Positions 32,973 to 44,879 of a stretch of 64,000 bases of DNA are shown here, in pieces. Each line of letters starts with the position of its first letter. Within the stretch, counting starts at the first letter, position 1. The position numbers were made by a program, and so were the translations under genes. The DNA comes from Cladorhizidae sp. MBARI D1340-BT2 (taxonomy: Eukaryota; Porifera; Demospongiae; Poecilosclerida; Cladorhizidae), in NCBI GenBank assembly GCA_028752905.1, contig JAQNBH010000002.1, forward strand, positions 19,643,041 through 19,707,040, written 5' to 3'. The notes beneath the pieces were generated by a model. That model worked only from the letters and a program-made list of their open reading frames with translations, did no database searches and was not told the DNA's origin.

Positions 32973-33894
32973 TCTGACCATTCTGTTCAGCAAGAAGCCC
33001 TCTCAGGTGTCTGTGAAAACACTCGCCAGCCAACTAAAAGTATATCACACAACAAGGCACTTGCAGGAGACCTTCCAGGAATACTGTTTGCCATGAAGAA
33101 TGAAGGATACAATCCTCTGGACACAGATGAAGATGGCTACAATGCCTTGCACTGTGCAGCTCGTGGGGGACACATGTCTGTGGTTAAGTTTTTCCTGGAG
33201 GATTTGAACTATGACCCAACACTTGCTACTACAGATGGCAGTACAGTTCTTCACGTAGCTGCTTGGGATGGTTGTCTTGAGCTGGTACGATACCTGTTGG
33301 AGGAGCGGCAGCTTGAAGCTCTGAGTGCTAATGTCCATGGATATACTCCATTGCACTATGCTTGTTTTACTGACCTTAGCAGTGCACACAATTTGGCCAA
33401 TGAGGATTTTGAAATTGTCAAGTATCTTGTGGAAGAGCATGGCTGCAACCCACTGTGTCAAGGTGAAGACAAAGTAACTCCATTACATTTTGCCTCTGGA
33501 TTTGGTCACTTAGATGTAGTCCATTATTTCACAACCATCCGCCGCATTGATGCACGTGTGAGAGATGTTCATGGCAACACACCTCTTCACTATGCTGCTC
33601 AAGAGGGTAGGCTAGCGATTGTAAAGCACTTCATAGAACTCTTGAAATGTGACCCCAATGTTAGACGTCAAGATGGAATTACACCTGTTCATAATGCTTG
33701 TCTGAATGGACATTTTGATGTCGTCAAGTATCTTGTGGAAGAGCATGGCTGCGATCTACTCTCTCAAGATGAAAAGAAACGAACTCCATTACATCTTGCC
33801 GCTATCGAGGGTCACTTGGAAATTCTCCAATACTACATAACCGTCCAATTCCATGATCCTCATATGGAAGGCATTCACTCGGCAGCTCTAAAGG
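32973..33894 (+). CDS. Exon B4: ankyrin-repeat exon, cap plus seven repeats
   Basis: 307 codons plus one base are open between TCTCTACAG and CTAAAGG|GTAAGA (phases 0 and 1). After the leader and cap, seven repeats carry NALHCAARGGH, TVLHVAAWDGC, TPLHYACFTDLS, TPLHFASGFGH, TPLHYAAQEGR, TPVHNACLNGH and TPLHLAAIEGH, followed by KGIHSAALKG wording near the end (EGIHSAALKG). Repeat 3 has the short loop FTDLSSAHNLANED, unlike B1, B3 and B5. The string VVKYLVEEHGC (IVKYLVEEHGC in the first case) occurs after repeats 3 and 6, giving near-identical direct DNA repeats about 294 bp apart. Retention of the next intron would add KIEMVMIREVSTHHM and stop at 33,944. Confidence 0.9.
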
Positions 33895-34830
33895 GTAAGA
33901 TAGAGATGGTCATGATAAGAGAAGTGAGCACACACCACATGTGAGGCTGGAGGGTTATTATATTAACTATGACCATGCATTAACATAACTGTTATGTTAA
34001 ATCCTCTTTTCAAAAACCCTGCATCCCAGAATGTTGGTCTCCTCTATCTATATCTGAGAATGCAGCAGAAGTGATATCAGAAAGAACTTTTTTTTTTTTG
34101 TGGACAATATGACCACACCCACACCTGTCCCACTAGCCACACCCTCTTACGTGCATGCCCATATATGGAAAAAGTGTCTGCTCAAATATAATTGGGCTGA
34201 TTTGCCTCAACTTTTGTGGTATTTCTTGAGATGGTGTGAAATTATATCATGTGATCACGTGTGTAACTAATGCAAGTTTGAAGATGCTGACTTGGCAGAA
34301 ACAATCAACAATTTTTATGCAAGAGAATCAGCTTTGTGGGACTCTCCTCCTCCATAGATAAGTTCATTCAGAAGGAGCCTAGTGAGACTGTCCTCCCCCA
34401 TAGATAGATCACACAGAAGGAGGTCTACATTCCCCAGGGGCATAGCCAGATCATAGAAACACCCGAGGCTAGGGCATTCTGAAGATTGTTTTAATCGTCC
34501 TCTAAATCATGCTTTCTGTGGGTAGCTACGGGTGACCAGAGATCTGTCATCATTACTTCATTTTACAGAGAGAGCCATCCATTCTTTTGTGAGAATGTAG
34601 AGCTATATGCTGTCAATTAAAATATAATTGGCCTCATGCTTGCCTCAGGCCTGCCCCTTATAGTTTAGCAGACACTCTATTTATCTCCAAACTCCTCCCA
34701 TTTATCCAACCTATTGTTCTCCCCTCCAACCTCTTCTGTTAGCAATGTAAATACCTGTGCATGTGTGTAACCGAGACTCCACCCACCAACATGCACAATA
34801 GGTAATTGAACTATATGTATGTGTGTGCAG

Positions 34831-35045
34831 AGTTGAAGAAATCTGAGGAGAAGACGAGCAAAGAGAGCACAAGTAAGGGAGACGGGGAAAGTGTCCTCAT
34901 GGGAGGGAGGGAGGAAGGTGTGTACATTGTCTACTTGGGACTCCACCCACCTACTTGTGTCTCAATATGTACCCTATTTGCTGGGATGTTAGTCACACCT
35001 GAGCTTAGGTCACACCCACAAATAACTTGGCAGTGTAGCACATAG
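34831..35045 (+). CDS. Exon C4: charged exon whose usual stop is lost
   Basis: The exon starts after TGTGTGCAG. The usual terminal TAG is TAC here, so the frame continues through YLGLHPPTCVSICTLFAG to a stop at 35,043-35,045. It also has Asp to Glu (SKEST) and GDGES changes. Both internal donors remain. If C4 is used as a last exon its tail is 38 residues longer. If it is always spliced internally the change has no effect. Confidence 0.55.
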
Positions 35046-36290
35046 TTGGTGTTCCTGCATAGCAGTGAAAGAAGTAACAAGCAGCTTGCATCTAGTGGTG
35101 TAGCTCATACACTTCTTGCTGGTTCCAGCCTCAGATACTCACAACTCAATAGTGCCAGCTTGAAGGTAGTGTTGGCTAAACCAAATTGCCTCTGTTGTCA
35201 TGAAGTCACTATGGAAGGTAATATTCCTGGTGGCCACAGCCACATGTCTAAGTGGAGAAACATGACCTGTTACTAGCTGGCCATTGACATAGCGACCTGT
35301 GGCTAGCCACGATTGTCTAAGCCAATAGTGATTGACTCCAGGCAGTTTCTATGAGGTTCAGCAAACCTGATGGGCCCTAAGAGATTCACAGATAGAGACT
35401 AGTACAAAGATTTTAGGTAACCTCCTCAATAATCAACTTGAAATTATATTCTCTCGATGTTTTATTTCAAAATCAGACAAGTATTTTGAGCACAGTAGAC
35501 TACTCATGTAGACAACTGCATGAACCTCTGCCATTTTAGATATATTTAAGGAGGACCAGACCATTTTTGTGGCTAAAAAACACCACAACTCTTTTAGTGC
35601 TTCATCCATTTCCAATAATTTAGGTATCTAAATAGAGCCTGTTCTGAGTGCTCTGCAATGATAGAGGCATAGTGGTGTTTTCATCAATCAAGTCTAAATA
35701 GCATTTAAGGTCATTTAAAGAACTTAGAAGTCATATACACGTAAGTGTTGGTTTTCAACACTTGCCATTTATGGTGCAAGCAGAGTAACCATGGATACAG
35801 TGAATTTGCTAAGCCTTTTTCAATACAAGCATGTGCACACTCACTGGCCTCACCTCATGAGAAAAGGGATGAATTGAAAATAATGGTCTTTCATACCATA
35901 GAGAAAATATAGAGCTTTCAAATGATATAAAAATTATTTACCAAAATATTTTTTGTCGGTAATGCACTTCTAAGGGAAACCTTGTTAGTCATGCTTCTTC
36001 TTCTCATAATGAAATGGCAGCATAAGTATAAGAATGATAATGAACTCAAACTTGAATCTAAGTATACCAGTGAAGATATAAAAACCTAAATTGGTCCTGC
36101 CCTTCCTAAGGAGAGAATACTAGAGACCTCAGCTCTGTGGTCACTACAGTCATTCCCACCCCTCCCACTTGATGGCTAACCCCTGGCCAACACTGTGGTC
36201 AGACACCTTAACCTGGTGCATGTGCAGGAGGTGAATTGCTAGAGTGCAGTGTGCATGTATCACCACAATGTGTGTGCATGTCTTGACCAG

Positions 36291-36373
36291 GTTCCAACAA
36301 TCAGCCTTGGACTGGAGACAAGCAAGCACTGGACTCATGTGCAGCTTCTGGGACTGAGACATCAGATCAAGTG
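36291..36373 (+). CDS. Exon A5: linker exon, unit 5
   Basis: Standard A exon, 83 nt, donor CAAGTG|GTGAGT, phases 1 to 0. It is the last A exon before the 14.7-kb interval that leads to B5, so its natural partner exon lies unusually far away. Confidence 0.7.
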
Positions 36374-36854
36374 GTGAGTCTGCTGATGCAATATCTACTG
36401 GTTGGTGTATTACTCCAGTGTGTGTGTGTGTGTGTGTGTGTGCATGTGCACACATGAGTGATTGCATGTCTAGACCTCCTACATGCATGGTGTGGGTGAT
36501 TAATTGCATGTATTGTGTATGCATGCATGTTGTTTATGGCAGATGGTTGGCTTGATTGTGTGTATAGTGAGTGAGTGATTATTTGTTGAATCCACAGAAC
36601 TTCTGTTGAGATACTAGGATACATGACCAACTTTGTCAGACTTGCTCGCTGTCTGGCATGTGTACAGATACCTGCTTGTCTCTAAAGACCTGCCCACACT
36701 GTGACCAAATGGAAGAGCATTCAGTCCCTAACCTCCTGAATTTGAATCACTATGTGGTAGTCGTGTCCACACACTTCAATAAACAACTTGTGCAGCAAAA
36801 CAATATTCCTATTTTAAAATGCGAGACAAAAGAACAATGTTTATATCTCAGCTA

Positions 36855-39425
36855 AAATCCAAGTTGTGAAGCTTTCTGGTTTCCCACAGGCAGTTGTTGC
36901 ATCTGATCTCTGATGTTGCTTATGCACTCCACGGTGTTGGTGACCTGGATGTTACACTCCACCAAGTTTCCTAAGATTTGTAGGGGCCCTCTGAGTGATG
37001 CTTCATTAGACTCTGTGTCACTACAGCATCAGGTATCGACTTCCAAAATCCATGAAGGTGATGAGGTATTTGTTGCCTGACTTGGTGCATGTTAAAGGTC
37101 CAACAATATTGATTGCTACCCTATCCATCGGTTGTGTCATCACCGGCATAAGCTCTAATGGAGCGACATGGTGAGGTGGACGAGCTGCCTTTTGGTAATC
37201 TGGACAGCTTTCACATGCACTCTTGACGTCATGCCGGGCCAGTAGAAATGTCTGAGAATCCTCTGCTTGGATCTTTTGTATCCCAGGTGGCCTGTCATGG
37301 GGACTGTGTGTGCCAGCCTTATAACTTGCTGTCTCCTGTCGGTTGGTAGCACAAGTTGGTGCACATCATTGCCCAACAGGTCGGCACTATGCCTGTGCAA
37401 TCTCCAGGAAGAATGGAGAGTCTTCCTCCTCTGCTAGTTTCCATGCATTGTGCAATGAGGCATCCCTCCTTTGATCATTGCTCAGTGCTACTTGATTGGT
37501 TTGCTGTGGCGGGTGGCTGGAGACTTCATGCTCAGGAGGAGAAGGAATGTCCATAGGAAGTGTAACAGCCCCCGAGGTGGCTAAGGATGGTCTAGCCTGC
37601 TATTCTGATGTCTGGTTTATTTAGGTTTGGGTTCAGTGGAGAGAAAGAAATCATTGTCAACACCAATTATGTTGCTGCATGGAGTGACAAGCACCTCTGA
37701 TACGGCAGGGGTTATCTCCTCCACCTGTTGTGTGAGTTGTGTCAGGATGCAAGCAGAGATGCAAGCTCCTGATCTAGGAGTCTCTCTATCCTCTCCATTG
37801 TGCATGATCTATTGTGCTTTGGCTGCTGCCCTGGTTTGCACTGCAGACACAGGTGCATCATGGGCAGCTTTCTCCACCAAAGGTTTGAGCAGTTGGTTAA
37901 GGAATGGTATATCTCTCCCAATAACACATCTGCACCCAGATCGTCAGCAACTACAGCTGTGAGGCCGCTTGTGACTCCTGCTATGGTATTCTGGCCAAGT
38001 CAAATTATGTTGGTGGTTCACCCAGGACAGTAGAATCATGCATCCCCTCCAAGCATCTGCCACGGTGGAGTTCGTTGCGACAAGAGAGTGTGCAGCTTGG
38101 GAATCGAGTTTGATGATGGCTTGGTTCCCATGTATGGTGCCGGATACAGTGTGGTCCAAGACTGTGCCCTCAGTGGGTTTGCATAGCAACACTTTCTGGT
38201 ATGGGCAGTTGGAGCTCCTTGCACTACAATTGTAGCCCCTCACTCCATTGTTGTTCTGGCTTGGATGACCAGTGACACTTCCCAGGCACCGATCATGCCT
38301 CATCTGCCTGGAGTGGAGCGTTGGGTGGGATGAACTTCCCTCCCCAGGCTTGGTCAACTCTGTGCTCCTTTGGTCCTTGTGTGGGTCAGGCTCGTCTGGC
38401 CTTCTGAAATATTCAGGCTATCTCCACTTCTTGCCTCAGTGCAAGACAGCGGTGTCCAGCCCTCTCTGTCATATATAGTCATCCACAAGCCCTCCTGCCT
38501 CTCTGACTGAGGTTGTTTTTTTGTCTCTGATGCTGATAGAGATGTGTGTGGGTAGCAACTCGAGGAAACACTCTCAGGTGAAAAGTGCCTCCTGTGAAGT
38601 TCCTAATGGTTGGCAAGTTGCAGGCCAGTCTCCTTGGGTTGGAAGGAGGCTTCCCACCATCTCTGTCGGTATACATCTGGTTTCAATCCAAACCAATAAT
38701 GCAGCTCTTGTTTTACCTGCTGGTAATCCTGGGCCAGTGTAATGGGTGTATACAGGAATGCAGCCAAAGCTTCTCCTTCTAGAAGTTAGTGGGTGCAGGT
38801 GAGTGACCCGCTGCCTCTCTGGAACTTCATAGAGAATCATTTGTTGCTCATACTTTTGCAGTCAGCATCTATGCTTTAGTCTGATTTGAAGTGGGGAGCA
38901 TGGGGGGTTGCAGTTTGAGTTTGTCTTTCTCCTTGTGTGGTCATGTGACTCGTATCTGAGCCACTGGATGGTTCATGTTTCTCATCATTGTAGTCAACGG
39001 ACCTGAAGTCTTCTGGTTTATTCTGTTGTGTGCTTTGCTTCTGGTCTCCATCTTTCTGATTTGATCCGAACAGGGTTGATCTCAATTGAAGACAATTAAT
39101 GATCGATTCAAAACAAAGCAATTTCTAGTGTGCTATACAAGTGCTACAGTCCAAGTCACTGATTGTAGCTATATAGTCTTTGGGTCCTAACCTCCTTTCT
39201 GGCCCAGTCCTTAGCTTCAAGCAACTGTTTACTTAGTCTAGTCCCTCTAGCTAGACTTCTCAGAGTAAATAGGCTTAGAAGGATTGGAGTATGTACAAGT
39301 CACGAAAACTCTATCAAGAACCTCTGACAAGTCCCCTTTTAAACAGACTAATAACTTGTAGAGGTTTTACAATAATAAAATAAGCAAGTGTATCATTCCT
39401 GATACAACCAATCAGAATACTAGGA
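36855..39425 (-). mobile_element. Ty3/gypsy-like relic, copy 3 (first block upstream of B5)
   Basis: It has the same order as the other copies but is more eroded. The zinc knuckle is partly deleted (GYNCSARSSNC near 38,230), and part of the Gag region at about 38,930 is missing compared with copies 1, 2, 4 and 5. The integrase zinc-binding fragment lies at 37,400-37,230. An LTR-like leader occupies 39,110-39,420. Confidence 0.7.
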
Positions 39426-39439
39426 TGTGTGTGTGTGCA

Positions 39440-39474
<35 letters not shown>

Positions 39475-39489
39475 AAGTTCTGGTTTATC

Positions 39490-40012
39490 ACCTTAGCATT
39501 TGGTAATGTTCAGCCGCACCTTGAGGTGTTGGAATTCTCATCTGCTGGGCTAGCTAGTCATTAGGGGTCTAACAGTGCAGGTTGCCATGGTTACCACCCA
39601 GGGTGTAGCATGATGCAAGCACTGAAGTGGTTCAGGTTGCCAGGGTTACTCCATGAGCACTAGGCAAGTACTGAAGGGCACCAGGGTTACTGCCTTAGCG
39701 AAGGATCCAACTCCTGCTGGAAATTGCTGCCAAGGACTATTTTGGCTGCTAGCCGCTGCCGAAGTGAGTTCCATGAGATATGAGCTTTCTTTTAGGCAAG
39801 CACCATTTTGGAATGTAGGTCAAACCAATACAGGAAGTGTCAGTGCATTCCTATTAACCTTCTTGATGCTGTGGTGTGCTCTCCTGTTTGGAGGGTGCTA
39901 CATACTAAACTAGTTGCTAATCAGCATCTGTGGTCTCCCTCCTTATACAGAAAGACACGACTAACAGCAGCTATTAGACTACAGCTAGCTTTAGTAACTA
40001 TAGCTTATAGTT
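39490..40012. mobile_element. Foldback element, left part, interrupted by a transposon
   Basis: The left half of the foldback element is present up to ACTATAGCTTATAGTT. The other half resumes at 44,486 (TTCCCAGTCAGAC) and runs to about 44,905, where it is cut off before its right arm. The inner hairpin survives at 44,597-44,852. Confidence 0.7.
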
Positions 40013-40029
40013 CCCAGCAAAAAAATCTT

Positions 40030-40560
40030 ACCTAAGATCTTAATTAAGATAAGATCTTTTAAGAAAATGGCCCGTAAGATATTCCATTTTCTTATAAGAA
40101 CCTATAAGATTTTGAAGTAAGATCTTATCATGATCAAAGTAAGATATATCAGGATCAGAGTAAGATCTTGTTTGGGTCAGGGTAAGATCTTGTGAAGATC
40201 AGAGCAGGATATTCTCAAGATCAAAGTAGGACTTATCAGGATCATAATAAGACTTGACAGGATCAGAGTAAGATCTTGACATGATCAGAGTAAGATCAAA
40301 GTAGAACTTATCAGGTTCAGAGTAAGATCTTGACAGGATCAGAGTAAGATCAACGTAGGACTCATCAGGATCAGAGTAAGATCTTGACAGGATCACAGTA
40401 AGATCTTGTCAAGATCAGAATAGGGTCTTGTTTGGGTTGGAGTAAGATCTTGTCAGAATCAGAGTTAGGATCTTGTCTGGTCAGAGGATGATCTTGTTGA
40501 GTTCCATAGTAGGATCTGGTAAAGAATTTAATAAGATCTTAACAGGTTGTAACATGGTGA
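40030..40560. repeat. Subterminal tandem repeats, left end of the transposon
   Basis: Roughly fifteen degenerate copies of a 25-35 bp unit AAGATCTTGACAGGATCAGAGT. The motif contains the palindromes AGATCT and GATC. Likely transposase binding zone by analogy with CACTA elements. Confidence 0.8.
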
Positions 40561-40639
40561 CACATATAATATATAGAATGGGATAAGATTCAAAATGTTT
40601 AGGATTTGTGGAAGTGGTGGAAGGTTCTTAGTATATCCT

Positions 40640-41956
40640 TTATTTCTTTTCCCCTCCAGCTTCAGTTGCAGTTCCACACTTCTTGATGCACTTATTTGCG
40701 TCTATGCACTTCTGATTGCATTTCCTCGTTATGACACACTCATTAGCAGCGAAAGTTCCTTTGCCATATTTCTTGTCAATACTCTCTAAAGTAATATATA
40801 TCAGTTGAAGAAGTGAATATATAGAACTCAGTTACCATACCTTCAATTAGTTTTGTTTTCTGTTCTGGTAAAGTAGGCTTTGTAGATCTTAAACTGGAAA
40901 TGAAACAGCAAGGGGCCATTTCATCATCAGTAAAAAGAGCATCCATTAATGCCAGAGCATACTTTTCAGCATTGCATGCCCTTACCAGGAGTAAATTAAC
41001 CCCATTTTCCTGTTATAATTAGAAACATGTTAACTAAATACGTATGGAAGGTTAACATTTACTGATTAATGTATTGTGCTTACCGAAATATATTTGTCAC
41101 TATCTTCATTATCGTCAAGTAATTGTATGGTCTGACCCTTGCTCTGTGATGTTTCAACTTCCTTCTGCAATTGAATAAATCTAGGATTTTACTATTGGTG
41201 AACGAGTTCATAGTATTACCGCTTTGGACTTTGACATGTTCTTGTCCAGATTTTCTCAATTGTAGCACTGATTTTGTCCAGTCGCCTCATGATTTTTTCA
41301 AAGTAGTCCTGAATATTATAAGAGTGTTATTTTATGTGACAAAGTATCACACTGACTTACTTTAGATGTAAGCTCCTGCTTTTTATCAGAGTGTGCCTGA
41401 ATAGGTGATTCTTGTTCGGAAGTGAAAGAATCAGCAAGTGCTCCCATCTTGCGTGTCAGGATTGCAGTAAGCTGTAAATTAGAATCACAAGACTGGATTA
41501 AACCTCTAGCATTTGAGATGGACTAGCTAAGCTCAAAAAGAAAAAACAGGCAAGCTTAAGCATGATATAGACAAGTCACATAATTATAGGTTTACCATGC
41601 ACTTGTATGAGTTCCACAGTATAAGGTAGTCCTTTACACTTCCAGACCAATTCTCTTCCCTCATAGAGATCATCATCAGTTACAAAATCACATGACTCTG
41701 TTTCAAGAGCTTTTGAATGGACTAAATGCTCTTTCTCATCAGCAAGATCAATGATTGTGCACCACTCTATGAGAAAAATTGAATATTAAAAATAGGTGGC
41801 AAGCTAGCTATAGCTATAAGTATACCAATCGAATGACTTACTTTAAGAGCTTTGAAATGTAGGCTTTAAACTTTAAACCACTGTCTTTTAACTTTGCAGG
41901 GAGCTTCTTGCTTCTTCCACCACCTGTCCTTTTTTGTTGTTGCTGTTACCAGACAT
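40640..41956 (-). pseudogene. BEN-domain gene carried by the transposon
   Basis: Minus-strand exons with good GT-AG borders lie at 41,766-41,596, 41,471-41,361, 41,308-41,220, 41,164-41,084, 41,009-40,841 and 40,785-40,640 (stop 40,642-40,640). The probable start ATG is at 41,956-41,954. The last two exons form a BEN-type domain: KYALALMDALFTDDEMAPC, SLRSTKPTLPEQKTKLIE and, across the phase-1 intron, SIDKKYGKGTF. BEN domains bind DNA or chromatin proteins. The protein ends with a Cys/Lys-rich tail. The first exon shows an apparent one-base shift in an A run, and the phases of 41,308-41,220 and 41,766-41,596 do not fit their neighbours. The copy is therefore either decayed or an exon was missed. 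The transposase lies on the opposite strand, in divergent arrangement. Confidence 0.6.
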
Positions 41957-42124
41957 GACTAGCTAGCTACCTCGATCAAGAAATTCACAAAGGCAGCTGA
42001 AAAATGGAGGCAATCAAGCATGTAGATATGTCACATGATATATCCACATGATGTCACTGCAAATTATCACCACCTGAAACAAACGAAGTGTGAAAAAGTG
42101 TGGGTAACACCTTCATGAAACGAG

Positions 42125-43735
42125 ATGGAAGGCAGATACAGTGGGACACCCATTCCAACAAGTACAGAATTGAGGCACAAGGACATGGCAATACCTGATG
42201 CAACTGAATCTCCTAGCAGTATGTTTCAAGCTGGGTCACAATGCATGTGTCCAGGCAAGCATGATGCTGCATATGTAGACATATTGACTAATTCAGTAGA
42301 TCCAGATATGAGTGTACATCAAAGTCTGAATCAACATAACATAAAATTACAGCGATTGCCTTTGCAGGTATAAAAGTAGGTGATCTTGACAACTGTGATG
42401 GTGGACAAGGAGATCTGAGCAGCTCGGAGGGAGAGAATGGTGGGCATGGAAGTCTGAGCAGCTTGGAGGAAGAGGTTGGTCGGCAAGGATATCTGAGCAG
42501 CTCGGAGGGAGAGGATGCTGGAAGAGATCTGAGTAGCTCTAAGGGTGAAGCTCAGAAGATGAGGGTGATGATGAAAATGTGACAGATGTTCCAAATAATA
42601 CTATTGCAGGTGCAAATACACTGATAAAACCGTAGCAATATTTTTGTCTGCTCCTCCTGTAATATAGCATCATATTTACTCATATTTTAGGGCTGTCTAT
42701 GCATCCACTCTATGATGGAGCACCTCTAAGTCAGGAAGCAAGTTAGATGAGCGCTGTTGCAAACCAACTGACCTACCGTGCTACTGAACAGTTATTAGAC
42801 CTCATCAAAATACATTGTCCACCATCTAACTTATGTGCACCCAGTCTCTACAAGATTAAGAAGCAATTCAGACGTGGTGATGTCCTGAACTATACATATT
42901 GTTCTGTGTGTATGGATGAAGTGCCAATCCACATTAAGCAGTGCTGAAAGAGTAGTTGCAGACACAAGAGCGCAAAAGTTGTGCTTACTTCCTTTTGAAG
43001 AACACTAAAGAAATTGATTGAATGTTGCTTCGAATAAAGCCTCCTCATGAATTTCGAAGGAGTCAAGATCGCTTAGTACCATGAAATCCTCAGAATATAG
43101 CATCAACTCTCACTTCTAGTTTGTAGCATGTATATTCTCCTTAGCAGTGCAATATCTACATCAGAAATTGAACTGAGTCACCTAATGTTAGTTTGATACT
43201 ACGAGCTATTACCATAGCTTTATCCTCAGGCCGTGTGTTCATCAAATGCACATAGTTTGCCGGCATTTTTTCAACAATGGGGAGCTCTGTACTGTTACTA
43301 TGCCTTTGGTTTTGAGAATATGAATGGCTATATTAAGAAACATTGTCATGGCACAAGGAATGTATTACCACAGATAATTCAAGCGGTAAGTATGTGCTAA
43401 GCTCAACCCCTATTACATAAGAATCTAAGAGTACGGAAAAATGAAAAGACGATTGGATTTTTGGAGGAAGTTAGCGAGGAAACTAGTCACAAGACAAGAC
43501 CTTTAGGTAAGGTTGCACGCAAGAAACTATCAGGTGACGAGTTAAAAGCATTTCATGAGGGTAGTTTTCAAGTAACTGCGGCCATTGCGCTTGTGTTTCC
43601 GCGGTTCGAAAGCAGTTTCAATTTTTATTTCATGCAAGGAACGTAACTTGCGTGATAGTTCAATTTGCAAGATAGACGTGCCAACTGGAACTGGTTATGG
43701 TTCTATGGCTTTATATAGGTACCACTGCAGTAGCA
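42125..43735 (+). pseudogene. Decayed DUF4218-like transposase of the transposon
   Basis: Plus-strand pieces are separated by introns and stops. 42,125-42,366 encodes a leader with CMCPGKHDA. About 42,370-42,607 encodes acidic repeats (GDLSSSEGE three to four times) with one frameshift near 42,550. From 42,691 comes MHPLYDGAPLSQEAS, then a stop, then QLLDLIKIHCPPSNLC, SLYKIKKQF and YCSVCMDEVPIHIKQC. Near 43,250-43,385 is SLPAFFQQWGALYCYYAFGF, then ENMNGYIKKHCHGT, the most diagnostic block. About 43,450-43,650 ends it with LGKVARKKLSGDE. The order matches a family of animal transposases related to DUF4218 (CACTA-like) that I recognise from recurring motifs. Much of the catalytic core between 42,960 and 43,220 is deleted. 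Confidence 0.6.
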
Positions 43736-44099
43736 ATAGTCTCACTATTCTATTTGACTAAATATAATGTTCTCAAAGAGCCACAACACAATTCTTGTTT
43801 GTGTACAGATGACCACAAAGCTGCAAACTGTATCAATTCTTTCGTGTTTAAAGTTAAAAAAAAATTGAAATAAAATCATTGTAATCAGAGTGGATAATAT
43901 ACTTAAAAAGTGTGTTCATATTCCTATCAAGCATTCACCAATTGATTTTATCATCACTATGCCTAATATAATTAAACACAATATTTTTCTAACATTATAT
44001 CTACAAATGTTTTAAATAGTATATAAAATGTTTTATTGATTTTATCATCCACAATCATTGGTTAAATAGATATCATATCTACAAATGGTATATATTAAA

Positions 44100-44470
44100 C
44101 ACCACAATTTCCTAGCAAGATCTGAACAGGATCATGTCCTGATCCTGTCAAGATTTCCCTTTGATCTTACCACGGTGTCTTCAAGCTCATCACATGATCT
44201 TAACAAGATCTGATCAGGATAGATCAGGATCTTGTCCTGATCTTGATCAAGATCTTCTCTTGATCTTGCAACAAGTCTGCTCTCTATTGACACAAGATCT
44301 TAGTAAGATCGGATTAGGATCTTCTTATTAAGATTTTTACATAAAGTTTGAGCAAGAGATCTTATTAAGATCTTAGACGTATCTTACACAAACATCTTGC
44401 CTGACTCAAGATCTTGCTTTCTTACATAGGATCTGACAACTTCTTGTAAGATCTGACTTAATCTTAATAA
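44100..44470. repeat. Subterminal tandem repeats, right end of the transposon
   Basis: Degenerate AAGATCTTG / GATCCTGATCTTG copies lie in inverse orientation to those at 40,030-40,560. The stretch between the transposase end and here (43,740-44,100) is AT-rich with nothing recognised. Confidence 0.75.
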
Positions 44471-44879
44471 GAATTTTTTGCTGGGTTCCCAGTCAGACAA
44501 TGCTCCCTTATGAGTAAGTTTTCATAAGATGTCTTGTTCAAGGGCAAGTCTAGACCAATAGCAGCTGTTAGGAGATATACTGGTGAGTGGAGTGGCTAAC
44601 CTAAGTTCTGGTGCTTTTATAACTTTGTTTGGTCTTGTACTAGTTTGGGCATCCAGCATCAGTGTTAGATATATCTAAAGAGAAATCTCAACAGTAGATG
44701 ACAAGGTTATAAGAGCATAAAGCACCAGAACAATAGCTAGTTATCAACACTTCAGAGTCTCCATATATATGTATATAGATATAGATATATCGAGCTCTGT
44801 TGCTGGATGCCTATACTAGAACAAGGACAAACTAAGCACAAGAACTTAGGTGTAGATCTATCTACATACTCAGAATAGG

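Larger units (their letters stand above)
40013..44485. mobile_element. 4.47-kb DNA transposon with terminal inverted repeats, DUF4218-like transposase and a BEN-domain gene
   Basis: The ends are inverted copies of CCCAGCAAAAAA followed by TCTTA, flanked by TT on both sides. An undisrupted version of the target (TATAGTCCCCAGTCAGAC) is seen at about 24,536. Because the target itself reads TTCCCAG, the duplicated length is uncertain (two bases is the simplest reading). Both subterminal zones are made of AAGATCTTG/AGGATCAGAGT repeats, in opposite orientation at the two ends. Inside, the plus strand carries transposase fragments and the minus strand a multi-exon BEN-domain gene. The class is best described as CACTA/CMC-like on the basis of the transposase, which is an inference. 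Confidence 0.75.
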
